From: Candidatus Handelsmanbacteria bacterium
GTDB lineage: Bacteria; Latescibacterota; UBA2968; UBA8231
Direction: 5' to 3'
Length of the DNA: 49,238 nucleotides
Assembly (NCBI GenBank): GCA_016867395.1
Contig: VGJS01000028.1
Span: 1-49,238 of the forward strand
Below the pieces are notes generated by a model. That model saw nothing but the letters and a program-made list of their open reading frames with translations, ran no database searches and had not been told where the DNA came from. The translations under genes and the position numbers were made by a program. This document shows, piece by piece, positions 39,294-48,796 of the stretch. Numbering within the stretch: the first letter of the stretch is position 1; every line of letters begins with the position of its first letter.

Positions 39294-39666
39294 TCAGGAC
39301 AATCCCATACTTGTTCGCCGGGTACGCCAGGCCACCGATAACCCCCTTGGTTTCCTCGAACTCAATCTCACCCATCACCCAGACATCCACCGCGACTGGC
39401 AGGTCTTCCAGCAGTTGACGCAACTGTCGGCGTTCCTCGCGCGGCACCACCGGATCGGCCTCGACCACCAGCAGATCGAAATCGCTGTCTGGTGTTGCTT
39501 CTCCCCGCGCCCGAGATCCGTAGAGGATGAGCCTGCGCACCTGGGTCCCCCGCGCAGCCAGGATCCGCTCCCTCAACTCCTTGCTGACCTGACGGTCGCG
39601 AGGAGACAGGGCCTGCTCGCGCAGGACAAGGTTTTGCAGAGACGTCACTCCGAATTCCCCCGACAT
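39280..39666 (-). CDS. Minimal nucleotidyltransferase (MNT), antitoxin-side partner
   Basis: The product is 128 aa. Pol-beta superfamily site: LILYGSRARGEATPDSDFDLLV (GS-x10-D-x-D, residues about 47-66) with the third acid probably in VAVDVWV. The N-terminal ELRERILAARGTQVRRL helix region and C-terminal KGVIGGLAYPANKYG complete the family shape. In HEPN/MNT pairs this enzyme AMPylates the HEPN toxin. The ribosome site is weak. Confidence 0.83.
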   Translation of the reverse strand: MSGEFGVTSLQNLVLREQALSPRDRQVSKELRERILAARGTQVRRLILYGSRARGEATPDSDFDLLVVEADPVVPREERRQLRQLLEDLPVAVDVWVMGEIEFEETKGVIGGLAYPANKYGIVLSEIS

Positions 39667-39755
39667 TTTCCAGTTACCGGCAGTTAATGTTTCCCCAAAT
39701 ATACACGGAAAGGGCCTGCCCGCGAACTAGATACCCCACAAGGGCGCCTGGCTCC

Positions 39756-40993
39756 TCAAGCATAGTAGCGGTCGATGACCCCCTTTACCGTGGCGGCCCA
39801 CTGGGTCAGGTTCTCGCTGCGGTTGGCGATGGTGCTGATGTCCTTGAGCACGAACTCGCAGGTGGTGTGGTGCCGCCGGCAGGCTTCCAGGTAGGCGGTC
39901 AGCTCCGCTTCGACCGGGGCCGGATCAAAGGTGGGCGAGCTGACGAAAGCCGGGTTGGGCTTGGCGGCCAGCACGTAGTCTCCGCCGATCTTGGCCGCCG
40001 CCCGCTCTGGGTCGGCCCAGGGGGTGACCGAGATCTTGCGCAGGTTCTTGAAGCGCCGGCGCAGGATCTCGACCTTGTGGTCCATGGGTTCGCAGCAGCC
40101 GTAGTAGAGCAGCCCGCACTCCCCGAACAACTCCTGGTTGTAGGTGAGGTCGAGCTCGTCGTGCATCTGTGGCGAGACCGAGCCGAAGATCTGGGCCGCG
40201 CAGCCCCCCCCACACGTCCTGGTAGCGCACTTTCCCGGCAAAGTCGCCGGCCGGCAGCTCGCGGCTGCAGGCGGCGGTGCAGGAGGAAGGGGCTGGGGTA
40301 CAGGAGGTCCAGATCCCGGTACTGCCGGAAGGTGGCCAGGGCGATATCGGTGAATCGCAGGGCCAGGCGGTGCCAAAACTCGGGGCGCACGGCCAGGTCG
40401 TAGAGCAGCTTCTCCACCCCGCGGTACTGCGAGATCTGGTCCCTGATGGAGTACTGCAGCTGCACCCCCACCGCCTTCACCGGCAGCATCCCGGCGAAGA
40501 TCACCTCGGCCATCGCCACCATCTCCGCAGTGGCCTCGCGGTCGTAGGTGCTCTCCGGTGGATGGAGCTTCTCCAGATCCTCGTCGGTCTGCAGGATGTC
40601 GTGGTACTCGTGGGCGGCGATGTACGCGCCGGTGTCGCACTTGATCAGCACCTCGTCGATGGCCAGGCCGATGCTGCTGGAGCGGATCTGCTTGCCCACG
40701 TCGAAGAGGGGCGGGATCACCAGGTCCACCTGGAAGTGGTCCCACTGGTACAGGGCGCAGCGTAGGGGGGTCTCGAGCCAGCCTAGCTCCGGGGCGCAGG
40801 TGTTGGCCAGGGCCTCGTCGCGGATCTCGCCCCAGGGCACCTCGGAGATCAGCACCACCGGGCGGACCTTCGCCAGGGCATTGGTCTGGTAGTAGCGCTC
40901 GATGCGCTCCTGCTGTACCCCCAAATGGGCCAGCTCGCTGTAGCGTTCCGCCAGTTGCCGCAAGGTCCGCTGGTCCTGCGCGCTGATCTGCAT
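39756..40993 (-). pseudogene. Uroporphyrinogen decarboxylase-like (URO-D family) gene with two frameshifts
   Basis: The reading starts at ATG 40993 (AAGGAG upstream): MQISAQDQRTLRQLAE, with URO-D-like blocks SEVPWGEIRDEALANT and QISQYRGVEKLLYDLAVRPEFW. It then shifts frame near 40275 and again at a run of eight G (40204-40211). The pieces continue in order: CSRELPAGDFAGKVRYQDVWGG, then CAAQIFGSVSPQMHDEL, LLYYGCCEPMDHKVEI and a normal end at 39756. Removing two bases gives a length divisible by three (about 411 aa), which suggests two single-base insertions, at least one in the homopolymer. Such family members in uncultured lineages are often corrinoid-methyltransferase-like rather than haem biosynthetic. 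Confidence 0.75.
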
Positions 40994-41190
40994 GGGTGCG
41001 CTCCTTCCTCCGCTGGGTGTCCTTCCTGCCGTCCGCGCTGGCTCTCCATCTCCGCCTACGTGCCTCTGGCGTACTAGTGTAATCAAAACCTGGATCCAGG
41101 TGGAAACGCAGCGGGCGGGGTGACCGGGAAGGCGGGCATGCCTACATTGGATGTAACACTGCGGCGGGGAGATGACCCCGGCGGCTTTTC

Positions 41191-41310
41191 CCTGGGGAGT
41201 AGCGGGGAAGGGAAGTCCGCGTGGCGCGGCGGCGGGGTAGCGGAGCCAGAGCGAGCGAGGGTGCAGGACGCGCCTTGGGAAAGGCCAGAGGGGTCGCTCC
41301 CGGACGACAG
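41191..41310 (-). repeat. Dispersed GC-rich intergenic repeat, copy C (inverted)
   Basis: Read on the minus strand this shows GGAGCGACCC, CCCAAGGCGCGTCC, CACCCTCGCTCGCTCTGGC, TCCGCTACCCCGCCGCC, CCACGCGG, CTTCCC and CTACTCCCCAGG. It then ends with a hairpin at 41165-41181 (CGGGG loop CCCCG on the plus strand). It matches copy B over its middle and copy D over its second half. It lies in the 350-base divergent gap 40994-41342, which has no gene. Confidence 0.75.
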
Positions 41311-41342
41311 TTCAGGTTCAATCTGATGGATTACTAGGCACG

Positions 41343-42221
41343 GTGCATCGCAACGAAAACGCGCGGGCGGCAGGGCTCATGTCCCTGGCCGTGGTCGCCT
41401 TCGTCGCCAACGACGCCGCCATGAAGAGCGTGGCCGCCGCCATGCCCATGGTCCAGGCCCTGGGGCTACGCAATACGCTGGTGACCTTGCTCTTTGCCGG
41501 GATCGCCGCGGCTACGGGGGATTTGCGCCGGTGGCGGGCCCTGGCCGAATCCCTGGTCTGGGGCCGGGCCGCCGCCGACACCTTGGCCACCCTGCTCTAC
41601 ATGGTATCCCTGACCCACGTGTCCCTTACCCTCGCCGTGGCCTTGAACATGGCCACGGCGCTGTGCGTGCTGCCCCTGGCCGGCTTCTTCTTGCGCGAGC
41701 GCATCGGCTGGCGGCGGGGGTTGGCGGTGCTGACTGGCTTCGGCGGGGTGCTGCTGGTGCTGCGGCCCACGCCAGAGGGGCTGAGCGGCTGGGCGCTGCT
41801 CAGCGCCGCCTCGGCGATCTTCTTCGCCGCCCGCGACGTGGTGACCCGGCGGGTGCCGACCCGGGTTCCCAGCCTGCTGATGGCGGTGGTGATGACGGCC
41901 ACCCTGATGGTGGTCTGCCTGGCCTGGACTGCGTGGGCGGGTTGGACCCCGGTGCTCCTGGCCCAGTGGGGCGAGGTAGCCATCTGTGCGGTCCTGATCG
42001 CGGCGGGGTACTACCTGTCGATCGCCGCCTTTCGGGTGGGCGAGGTGTCGCTGACCAGCGCCTTCCGCTACACTGCCCTGCCCTGGGGTGCGGCCTGGGG
42101 GTACTTCCTCTGGGGAGAGGTGCCCGACGTGCCTGCAGTGGCCGGGGCGGTCCTGATCCTGGGTGCCGGACTCTACGCCCTCCACTGCGAGCGCCGGGAG
42201 GCGGTGGCCCCGTTCTGCTGA
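41343..42221 (+). CDS. EamA/DMT-superfamily transporter
   Basis: The product is 292 aa. It starts at a GTG with a weak AGG site. It has ten hydrophobic segments in two EamA repeats; the first includes LNMATALCVLPLAGFFLRERIGW and the second FRVGEVSLTSAFRYTALPWGAAWGYFLWGE. The conserved LRERI and W-G-Y-F-LWGE positions at the end of the fourth and ninth helices are characteristic. DMT carriers export or import small metabolites; the substrate is unknown. The upstream gap holds a dispersed repeat. Confidence 0.9.
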   Translation: MHRNENARAAGLMSLAVVAFVANDAAMKSVAAAMPMVQALGLRNTLVTLLFAGIAAATGDLRRWRALAESLVWGRAAADTLATLLYMVSLTHVSLTLAVALNMATALCVLPLAGFFLRERIGWRRGLAVLTGFGGVLLVLRPTPEGLSGWALLSAASAIFFAARDVVTRRVPTRVPSLLMAVVMTATLMVVCLAWTAWAGWTPVLLAQWGEVAICAVLIAAGYYLSIAAFRVGEVSLTSAFRYTALPWGAAWGYFLWGEVPDVPAVAGAVLILGAGLYALHCERREAVAPFC

Positions 42222-42427
42222 CTTTCTGACGGAGTCGCTGCTCGGCCTCATACTCCCCCAACCCAATGGCCTTCGCCTGATCGAGGAGCCTGCTCCTCAT
42301 GGAACGCACTGCCTCATTGCCCGTCCGCCCTTTCGAGCTCTTTGTACTGGACACCCAGCGCCTGATCATAGCCGTGAGCGACGGCCTGGCCCTCCTGATA
42401 GCTGCGGGGATGGAAGAGGAGTAGCTG

Positions 42428-42606
42428 ATGGACCAGCCTTCGCCCAAAGGGGTGGTGCATTTCCTCCTCACTGACGAATACCTGGCTGTCGCCAACACCG
42501 GCAGGCCCTTCACCAAGAAAGGGTGCGGGCGATCTGTCAGGCCCATCTGAGTACGAAACAGGTTCTCGTATCTCAAGGGATCCAATCCTCTTTTACTGAT
42601 GATTGA
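42428..42606 (+). pseudogene. Remnant of a GHKL/sacsin-type ATP-binding protein
   Basis: From ATG 42428 the frame reads GVVHFLLTDEYLAVANTGRPFTKK, then slips by one base and continues as GVRAICQAHLSTKQ to a stop at 42604-42606. This matches the N-terminal ATP-binding (ANTG box) region of HSP90-like ATPases of the sacsin/DUF3883 neighbourhood. Only about 60 codons are left. Upstream 42299-42424 is an in-phase 41-codon frame that ends in TAG; it may be part of the same decayed gene. Confidence 0.45.
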
Positions 42607-42624
42607 ACCTGCGCAGGCACTCCC

Positions 42625-44529
42625 TCAGCCGTGGAAATAGGCATGGCCGGCGCCGAAGAACCAGACGAGATCCACTAGGTAGGAGATCCCGATCCCGAGG
42701 AAATAGCCGGCGATCAGCCCCAGGAAGAAGGGCCGGCCGCTCCGGTACGCGCTGACCCCGCCGTAGCGCAGAATCGCGCTCTTGCTGGCCCAGGCCAGGA
42801 AGACCGAAAGGACGATCAGCCGGGTCATCCACAGGGGGGCCACGGTGAGGCCCACCGGGTGCAGGGGCCACCAGTGGAAGCGGTACTGGCACAGGGCCAG
42901 CACCCCGTAGATCACCATCCCGATGCCGAAGTAGTACAGCTTGTTCCAGTCCGTGGGCCAGGGATCGTTGAAGTGGCGGACCACCCCGTCGTAGGCCATG
43001 CCCCCGGCCCCGCCGCCGGCGACGAAGTACCAGGAGCCGAAGTTGCCGGCCCCGTATTTGTAGCACAGGGAGAGCACGAAGTAGATGTTGGCCGCAAAGC
43101 CCGCTGCCGCGGCCAGCCCCAGGGCCCAGGCCATGGACCTGGGGCGATGGCCCAGCTCGTTGAGCTTGGCCCCGTGGGCCGCCGCGGGCATGAACACCGA
43201 CTGCACGTCCCCGAACCAGCTGTAGGAAAGGCCCAGGGCCACCAGGTTGTGACCCCCGATGCTCGTGCCGGTGAGGGCCAGGGCAAAGGCCTGAGCCCCC
43301 ACCGGAGGGGTCAGGAAGTACACCCCGGCCTGGACCACCAACCGCGTGATCCCGTAGTAGGCCACCAGCACCCCAAAGACGAAGAGTAGGGCGAGGTGGA
43401 GGTCCATGCCCGACTTCCACAGCCAGGCCAGGATGTAGACCAGTCCGACCGCGAATCCCCATACCGCGGTGCGGTACGAGACCATCTCCTCCCGGTCATC
43501 GATGGTCCGCCTCCCAACGAAGCCCTGGAGGCAGACAGCCCGCAGATGCCCCCGCCCCATCCACAGGCTCAAGAGCACCATGGCCACGAACCCGCCCCAG
43601 GCCTGCCAGGAGAGGGACTGCATGCCCCAGACAAAGGCGTCGGGCCGGGTCACGTCGTAGCCGATCCGATTGGTGATCCCCTCCTGCACCACGGCCACCA
43701 GGTAGAAGAAGCAGATACTGAAGGAGATGTTGGTGCTGACCAGGTACATGAAACCGATCACCGGGAAGTAGAGCATCAGGGTGAGGGCCGGGAATTCCGG
43801 GCTGAACTGGACATTGATGGCCTGGCTGAAGGGGATCTGCGGAAAGCCGAGGTGGAAGAAGCCGATGACATTGAAGAGGATGATCCCCAGCGGGATGCCC
43901 AGGCCGATCCAGAAACCCTTGGCGCGCAGGGCTTCCCTCCCGCCCTCTTCCATGAGCAGACGCGGCATCTCCATCAGCGGAAAGACCAGGCGCTCGTGCT
44001 CGACCCACTGCCGGCGGAAGATCACCACCAGGCAGAAACAGCAAAAGTAAACGGCCAGCACCAGGCTCAACAGCCAGCCCAGCGGGCCGATCCAGGCCCC
44101 GAAGGGGATCTCGTGCCCCGAGGGCAGGCCCTCGTAGAACCAGCGCATGGCCTCGCCTTCGGGCCGCGGCACTACCCAGTCGGGCAGGTAGGGGTGGATG
44201 GAGGCCTCCCAGTCGTTCTGCGGCGAGGCCCCGTAGTAGGGAGCGGAGAGGATGGCCAGCATGGTGCCGACGATGAAGGTGGGGATGCCGGTGGCGGCCA
44301 GGCCCATGACCAAGACGGTCGCCAGTTCGGGAGGGCGAAGCGCCCACTGGCGGCGCAGGCGGCGCACCAGTGCATTGGCGAGGAAGATCGCCGAGAAGCA
44401 GAACCCCGCGCTCGTCGGGAAGTAAGACCAGGTGATCTCCGAGGATCTGACCATCCAGATGGAATAGGGGGCACCCAGGACCACGGCCAGAACCACCAGC
44501 AACCCAAGAACAGCGGAGCGCAGCGTCAT
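42625..44529 (-). CDS. Polytopic membrane protein, DUF6785-like, paralogue 2
   Basis: The product is 634 aa, with the same layout as the protein encoded at 28790-30724. Shared blocks include LGAPYSIWMVRSSEITWSYFP, RRQWVEHERLVFPLMEMPRL, YKYGAGNFGSWYF and YRFHWWPLHPVGL, and the C-terminus ends WFFGAGH in one and WFFGKGH in the other. About 14 membrane segments are predicted by eye. The gene stands alone, with no operon partner on this strand. Two diverged copies in 15 kb suggest lineage-specific amplification. Function unknown; probable transporter or permease. Confidence 0.72.
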   Translation of the reverse strand: MTLRSAVLGLLVVLAVVLGAPYSIWMVRSSEITWSYFPTSAGFCFSAIFLANALVRRLRRQWALRPPELATVLVMGLAATGIPTFIVGTMLAILSAPYYGASPQNDWEASIHPYLPDWVVPRPEGEAMRWFYEGLPSGHEIPFGAWIGPLGWLLSLVLAVYFCCFCLVVIFRRQWVEHERLVFPLMEMPRLLMEEGGREALRAKGFWIGLGIPLGIILFNVIGFFHLGFPQIPFSQAINVQFSPEFPALTLMLYFPVIGFMYLVSTNISFSICFFYLVAVVQEGITNRIGYDVTRPDAFVWGMQSLSWQAWGGFVAMVLLSLWMGRGHLRAVCLQGFVGRRTIDDREEMVSYRTAVWGFAVGLVYILAWLWKSGMDLHLALLFVFGVLVAYYGITRLVVQAGVYFLTPPVGAQAFALALTGTSIGGHNLVALGLSYSWFGDVQSVFMPAAAHGAKLNELGHRPRSMAWALGLAAAAGFAANIYFVLSLCYKYGAGNFGSWYFVAGGGAGGMAYDGVVRHFNDPWPTDWNKLYYFGIGMVIYGVLALCQYRFHWWPLHPVGLTVAPLWMTRLIVLSVFLAWASKSAILRYGGVSAYRSGRPFFLGLIAGYFLGIGISYLVDLVWFFGAGHAYFHG

Positions 44530-44642
44530 GTTTCGATCAGGGGGTACCAGCGAGAAGTGGAAAACAGCCCGGAAAAGATCAGATATGGCGATTGATCTGC
44601 CAAATCCGCCCTATCAGTTTTTCTCATCCGCTCAACCTTGAA

Positions 44643-44660
44643 GGGGCGCATCTCAGCCCC
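44643..44660. promoter_or_regulatory. Small hairpin in the purL leader
   Basis: GGGGC, an eight-base loop, GCCCC at 44643-44660, 44 bases before the purL ATG. It is not followed by a T-run, so it is not a classic terminator, and it is short for a riboswitch. It may be incidental in this GC-rich setting or may affect translation. The rest of the 175-base gap has no gene; the purL start has no good ribosome site. Confidence 0.3.
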
Positions 44661-44704
44661 TACATTCCCAGCATCGTCTTTCCCCCCTTTCCCATTGTGG
44701 TCCT

Positions 44705-47700
44705 ATGCTCGTCCAATTCGCCGGCCCGCCGGCCCTCTCGCCTTTCCGCCGCGACGCCCTCCTGGCACGCTGCCGCGCCCTCCTGCCCCAACTCTCCGGG
44801 CTGGAGACCCGCCATCTCTACCTGGCCCACCTGAGCCGGCCCTTGCAGGGAGCCGAGGCCGAGCGCCTGGGCCAGGTGCTGGGCGCCGAGGCGGCCGGTT
44901 CCGCCCCGGGCGAGGTGCTTATCTGCCCGCGGCCGGGCACCATCTCCCCCTGGTCCAGCAAGGCCACCGAGATTCTGCGCCGCTGCGGGCTGGAGGCGGT
45001 GGCCAGGGTGGAGCGGGGCACCGCGTACCGCTTTGCCGCTGGGGCGCCGCTGTCCGTGGAGGATTTGCAGTCGATGCTGCCCCTGCTCCACGATCGCATG
45101 ACCGAGGCAGTGGTCCACGACCCCGAACAACTCTTCCGCCAGGTAGAGCCCCTGCCCCTAGTCCACCTTCCTTTGCGCCGCGAAGGACGGGGGGCGATCG
45201 AAGAGGCCAACACCGAGATGGGCCTTGCCCTCTCGCCGGAGGAGATCGAGTACTTTGTGCGGGCCTTCGCCGGCCTGGACCGCGACCCAACGGATGTGGA
45301 GCTGATGATGTTCTCGGTGGTCAACTCCGAGCACTGTCGGCACAAGATCTTCAACGCCGCCTGGCAGATCGAGGGGCAGACCCAGGAACTCTCCCTGTTC
45401 GCCATGATCCGCCATACCCACGCCCGCAACCCACAGGGGTGCGTCGTGGCGTACGCCGACAACTCCGGGGTGATCCAGGGCTTCGAGGTCGAGGTCTTCC
45501 GGCCCTGGGAACCGGACCATCATTACGCCTTTCGCCGGCGGCAGACCCACCCGCTGATCAAGGTGGAGACCCACAACCACCCCACAGCCATCTCCCCGTA
45601 CCCGGGGGCCTCCACCGGGGTGGGAGGGGAGATTCGCGACGAGGGGGCCACCGGGGTGGGCGGGCAGTTCCAGGCCGGACTGTGCGCCTTCTTCACCTCG
45701 CACCTGCGTTTGCCCGGCTGGCAGCAGCCCTGGGAAAAGGCCTGGGCCGCGCACCCTTTGCGCCTGGCCACGCCCCTGGAGATCATGTTGCAGGGCCCCA
45801 TCGGCGGGGCGGCCTTTGGCAACGAGTTCGGGCGGCCCAATATCCTGGGGGTCTTCCGCACCTTCGAGCAACAGGTGGAGGGCCGGCACCGGGGCTACCA
45901 CAAGCCGATCATGGTGGCTGGTGGGGCGGGGCTGATCGATGAGGAGCATGTGGACAAGCACCAGCCGCAAGAGGGGGACTACGTGGTGCAACTGGGCGGG
46001 CCTTCCATGCTCATCGGCCTGGGTGGGGGCGCGGCCTCCAGCATGGACACCGGCACGAATCTGGAAGACCTGGACTTTGCCTCGGTGCAGCGCGACAACC
46101 CCGAGATGCAGCGCCGCTGCCAGGAACTTATCAACAGGTGCGTTGCCCAGGGTGTGGACAACCCCATCCTCAGCATCCACGACGTTGGGGCCGGCGGCCT
46201 ATCCAATGCCTGCCCCGAGCTGGTGCAGGAGGTGGGGGCCCGCTTCGACCTGCGGGCCATCCCCAACGACGACCCCGGCATGAGCCCCATGCAGATCTGG
46301 TGCAACGAGGCCCAGGAGCGCTACGTGCTGGTCATCCGCCGCGACAGCCTGGAGCGTTTCGGGGCCCTGGCCCGGCGCGAGCGCTGTCTCTTTGCAGTGA
46401 TCGGCGAGATCACCGGGGACCGCACCCTCACCCTGCACGACCCGCGCACCGACACCTATCCCATCGACCACCTGGATCTGCAGGTGATCTTGGGCAAACC
46501 GCCGCGCATGGTGCGCCGGGTGCAGCGCCGCGCTTCGGCACTGCCGGTCCTAGAGTTGGATGGGATCGCGCTGGACGAAGCCGTGCATCGGGTGCTGAGC
46601 TTCCCGGCGGTGGCGTCCAAGACCTTTCTGATCACCATCGCCGACCGCACCGTCACCGGCCTGGTGGCCCGCGATCAGTTGGCGGGCCCGTACCAGACGC
46701 CTATCGCCGATGTGGCGGCCACGGCCCATTCCTTCACAGGATATACAGGATCGGCGATGGCGATGGGCGAGCGGGCGCCCCTGGCCCTGCTCGACGCGCC
46801 GGCCTCGGGGCGCATGGCCATCGCCGAGGCCATTGCCAATATCGCCGCCGCGCCCATCGGCGAGATCGGCAATATCAAGCTCTCGGCCAACTGGATGTGC
46901 GCCTGCGGCGAGGAGGGGGAGGATGCTCTGCTCTACGACACGGTGCAGGCCGTGGGCATGGAGTTCTGCCCGGAGTTGGGCGTGGCTATCCCGGTGGGCA
47001 AGGACAGCCTCTCCATGCGCACGGTGTGGGAGGACAGCAGTGGAAAACACAAGGTGGTCTCGCCGCTGAGCCTGGTGATCTCGGCCTTTGCGCCGGTGCC
47101 CGACATCCGCCGCATCCTCACCCCCGACCTGAAGACAGAGGCGGACACCCGTTTGCTGCTGGTCGATCTGGGTTTTGGGCGCCAACGCCTGGGGGGCTCG
47201 GCTCTGGCCCAGGTCCATGACCAGATCGGCAATGAGTGTCCAGACGTGGAGCCCGCGGCGCTGCGGAGCCTTTACGCCGCCATCCAGGAGCTGAATCCCC
47301 TCCTCCTGGCGTACCACGACCGCTCGGACGGCGGGCTCCTGGCCTGCGTGGCGGAGATGGCCTTTGGCAGCCGCACCGGTGTGGAGGTGGATATCACGGC
47401 GCTGGGCGAGGATGCCCTGGCTCCGCTCTTCGCCGAGGAGATCGGCGCCGTGGTGCAGTACCGCGCCACCGACGAGGACAGGGTTTTGGCGGCGCTGGCC
47501 GACCACGGCCTAGCTGGGTGCAGTCACCGCCTGGGACAGCCCACCTCGACCGGAAGGCTGGAGATACGCCATCGGGGCAGGGTGATCTTCGGCGAATCCA
47601 TCTGCGCGCTCCTGCAGACCTGGTCCGCACTGAGCTACCGCATGCAGTCCCTGCGCGACAACCCGGACTGTGCCCGCGAGGAATTCGAGTCCCTGGCCGA

Positions 47701-48538
47701 TATCACCGATCCGGGGCTCAGTTTCAAAGTCGACTACCGGGTCGAAGCCCCGGCAATAACCGGAAAACGCCCGCGCATGGCCATACTGCGCGAGCAGGGG
47801 GTCAACGGCCAGGTGGAGATGGCCGCGGCCTTCGACGCGGCCGGTTTCGAGGCGGTGGACCTGTCTATGACCGATTTGGCCGAGGGCCGCGCCCAACTGC
47901 GCGAGTTCGAGGGGTTGGTGGCTTGCGGGGGCTTCAGCTACGGGGACGTGTTAGGGGCGGGGGCCGGCTGGGCGCGCTCCATCCTCTTCGACGTGAGGAT
48001 GCGCGACCAGTTCGCCGCTTTCTTCGCCCGGCCGGAGACCTTCTCGCTAGGGGTGTGCAATGGCTGCCAGATGCTCTCCCTGCTCAAGGAGCTGATCCCG
48101 GGGGCAGGGCACTGGCCGCGCTTCCGGCGCAACCGCTCCGAGCAGTTCGAGGCCCGCCTGGTGACCGTGGAGGTGCTGCCCAGTCCCTCGGTGCTCTTGG
48201 CCGGCATGGAGGGTTCGCGCCTAGGCATCGCCTGCGCCCACGGCGAGGGCCGCGCCGAGTTCGCCAGCCCGGCAGACCAGCAGCAGGCCCAGGGCTGTCT
48301 GCGCTACGTGGACAACCAGAGCCGGGCCACCGAACGCTACCCCTTCAACCCCAACGGCTCGCTCGGGGGCCTCACCGGCCTGACCACCCCCGACGGCCGG
48401 GCCACGATCCTGATGCCCCACCCGGAGCGGGTCTTCCGCAATGTCCAGCTCTCCTGGAGGCCGCCTGACTGGACCGGCGAGTACAGCCCCTGGTTGCGGC
48501 TCTTCCAGAATGCCCGCCGCTTTGCGGCCCAGAGTTAG
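44705..48538 (+). CDS. purL: Phosphoribosylformylglycinamidine synthase, large single-chain form
   Basis: The product is 1277 aa. It has the full proteobacterial/eukaryotic-type layout: PurS-like N-terminus (residues 1-130), FGAM synthase domains with NSEHCRHKIF, KVETHNHPTAISPYPGAS, GNEFGRPNI, DVGAGGLSNACPELV, and GKDSLSM in the second half, then a glutaminase domain from about 1030 with nucleophile Cys1118 in GVCNGCQML and MPHPERVF near the end. It converts FGAR to FGAM with glutamine and ATP in purine synthesis. Length and all motifs are normal. This form, not the PurLQS complex, limits the lineage in a mild way. Confidence 0.98.
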   Translation: MLVQFAGPPALSPFRRDALLARCRALLPQLSGLETRHLYLAHLSRPLQGAEAERLGQVLGAEAAGSAPGEVLICPRPGTISPWSSKATEILRRCGLEAVARVERGTAYRFAAGAPLSVEDLQSMLPLLHDRMTEAVVHDPEQLFRQVEPLPLVHLPLRREGRGAIEEANTEMGLALSPEEIEYFVRAFAGLDRDPTDVELMMFSVVNSEHCRHKIFNAAWQIEGQTQELSLFAMIRHTHARNPQGCVVAYADNSGVIQGFEVEVFRPWEPDHHYAFRRRQTHPLIKVETHNHPTAISPYPGASTGVGGEIRDEGATGVGGQFQAGLCAFFTSHLRLPGWQQPWEKAWAAHPLRLATPLEIMLQGPIGGAAFGNEFGRPNILGVFRTFEQQVEGRHRGYHKPIMVAGGAGLIDEEHVDKHQPQEGDYVVQLGGPSMLIGLGGGAASSMDTGTNLEDLDFASVQRDNPEMQRRCQELINRCVAQGVDNPILSIHDVGAGGLSNACPELVQEVGARFDLRAIPNDDPGMSPMQIWCNEAQERYVLVIRRDSLERFGALARRERCLFAVIGEITGDRTLTLHDPRTDTYPIDHLDLQVILGKPPRMVRRVQRRASALPVLELDGIALDEAVHRVLSFPAVASKTFLITIADRTVTGLVARDQLAGPYQTPIADVAATAHSFTGYTGSAMAMGERAPLALLDAPASGRMAIAEAIANIAAAPIGEIGNIKLSANWMCACGEEGEDALLYDTVQAVGMEFCPELGVAIPVGKDSLSMRTVWEDSSGKHKVVSPLSLVISAFAPVPDIRRILTPDLKTEADTRLLLVDLGFGRQRLGGSALAQVHDQIGNECPDVEPAALRSLYAAIQELNPLLLAYHDRSDGGLLACVAEMAFGSRTGVEVDITALGEDALAPLFAEEIGAVVQYRATDEDRVLAALADHGLAGCSHRLGQPTSTGRLEIRHRGRVIFGESICALLQTWSALSYRMQSLRDNPDCAREEFESLADITDPGLSFKVDYRVEAPAITGKRPRMAILREQGVNGQVEMAAAFDAAGFEAVDLSMTDLAEGRAQLREFEGLVACGGFSYGDVLGAGAGWARSILFDVRMRDQFAAFFARPETFSLGVCNGCQMLSLLKELIPGAGHWPRFRRNRSEQFEARLVTVEVLPSPSVLLAGMEGSRLGIACAHGEGRAEFASPADQQQAQGCLRYVDNQSRATERYPFNPNGSLGGLTGLTTPDGRATILMPHPERVFRNVQLSWRPPDWTGEYSPWLRLFQNARRFAAQS

Positions 48539-48560
48539 GAGCGGCACCACAGGTCGCGCG

Positions 48561-48780
48561 GAGGAGCGACCCACTCCGTCCTCTCTCAAGGCGCGCCCCG
48601 CGACACCATAGAGATAGTTTCGCGTCTCGGCTCCCCGCACCGACCCCCGCAACGCCGCATAGGTTGGGGCGTTGCGTCCCCTCACTCGCTTATCGCTCCG
48701 CTACCCCGCCGCCCCACCACGCGGTCTTCCCTACCCGACCACTCCCCGAGAGAGGCCTGCGGGGTCAACGCCCCGCCGCT
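48561..48780 (+). repeat. Dispersed GC-rich intergenic repeat, copy D
   Basis: The longest copy: GGAGCGACCCACTCC at the start, TCTCAAGGCGCG, GTTGGGGCGTTGCG near 48663, CCCCTCACTCGCT, GCTCCGCTACCCCGCCGCC, CCACGCGGTCTTCCC, ACTCCCCGAG, and a terminal hairpin GCGGGG-N6-CCCCGC (48761-48778). It shares its first block with copy A, and its second half with copy C. It lies between purL and a convergent truncated gene, a 258-base gap with no gene. Confidence 0.75.
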
Positions 48781-48796
48781 CGATCCGCCAGGTGAC

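Noticed and set aside
38856..39666. HEPN/MNT pair considered as part of a larger defence system
   Set aside because: No other defence gene is intact nearby; only unrelated fragments are seen.
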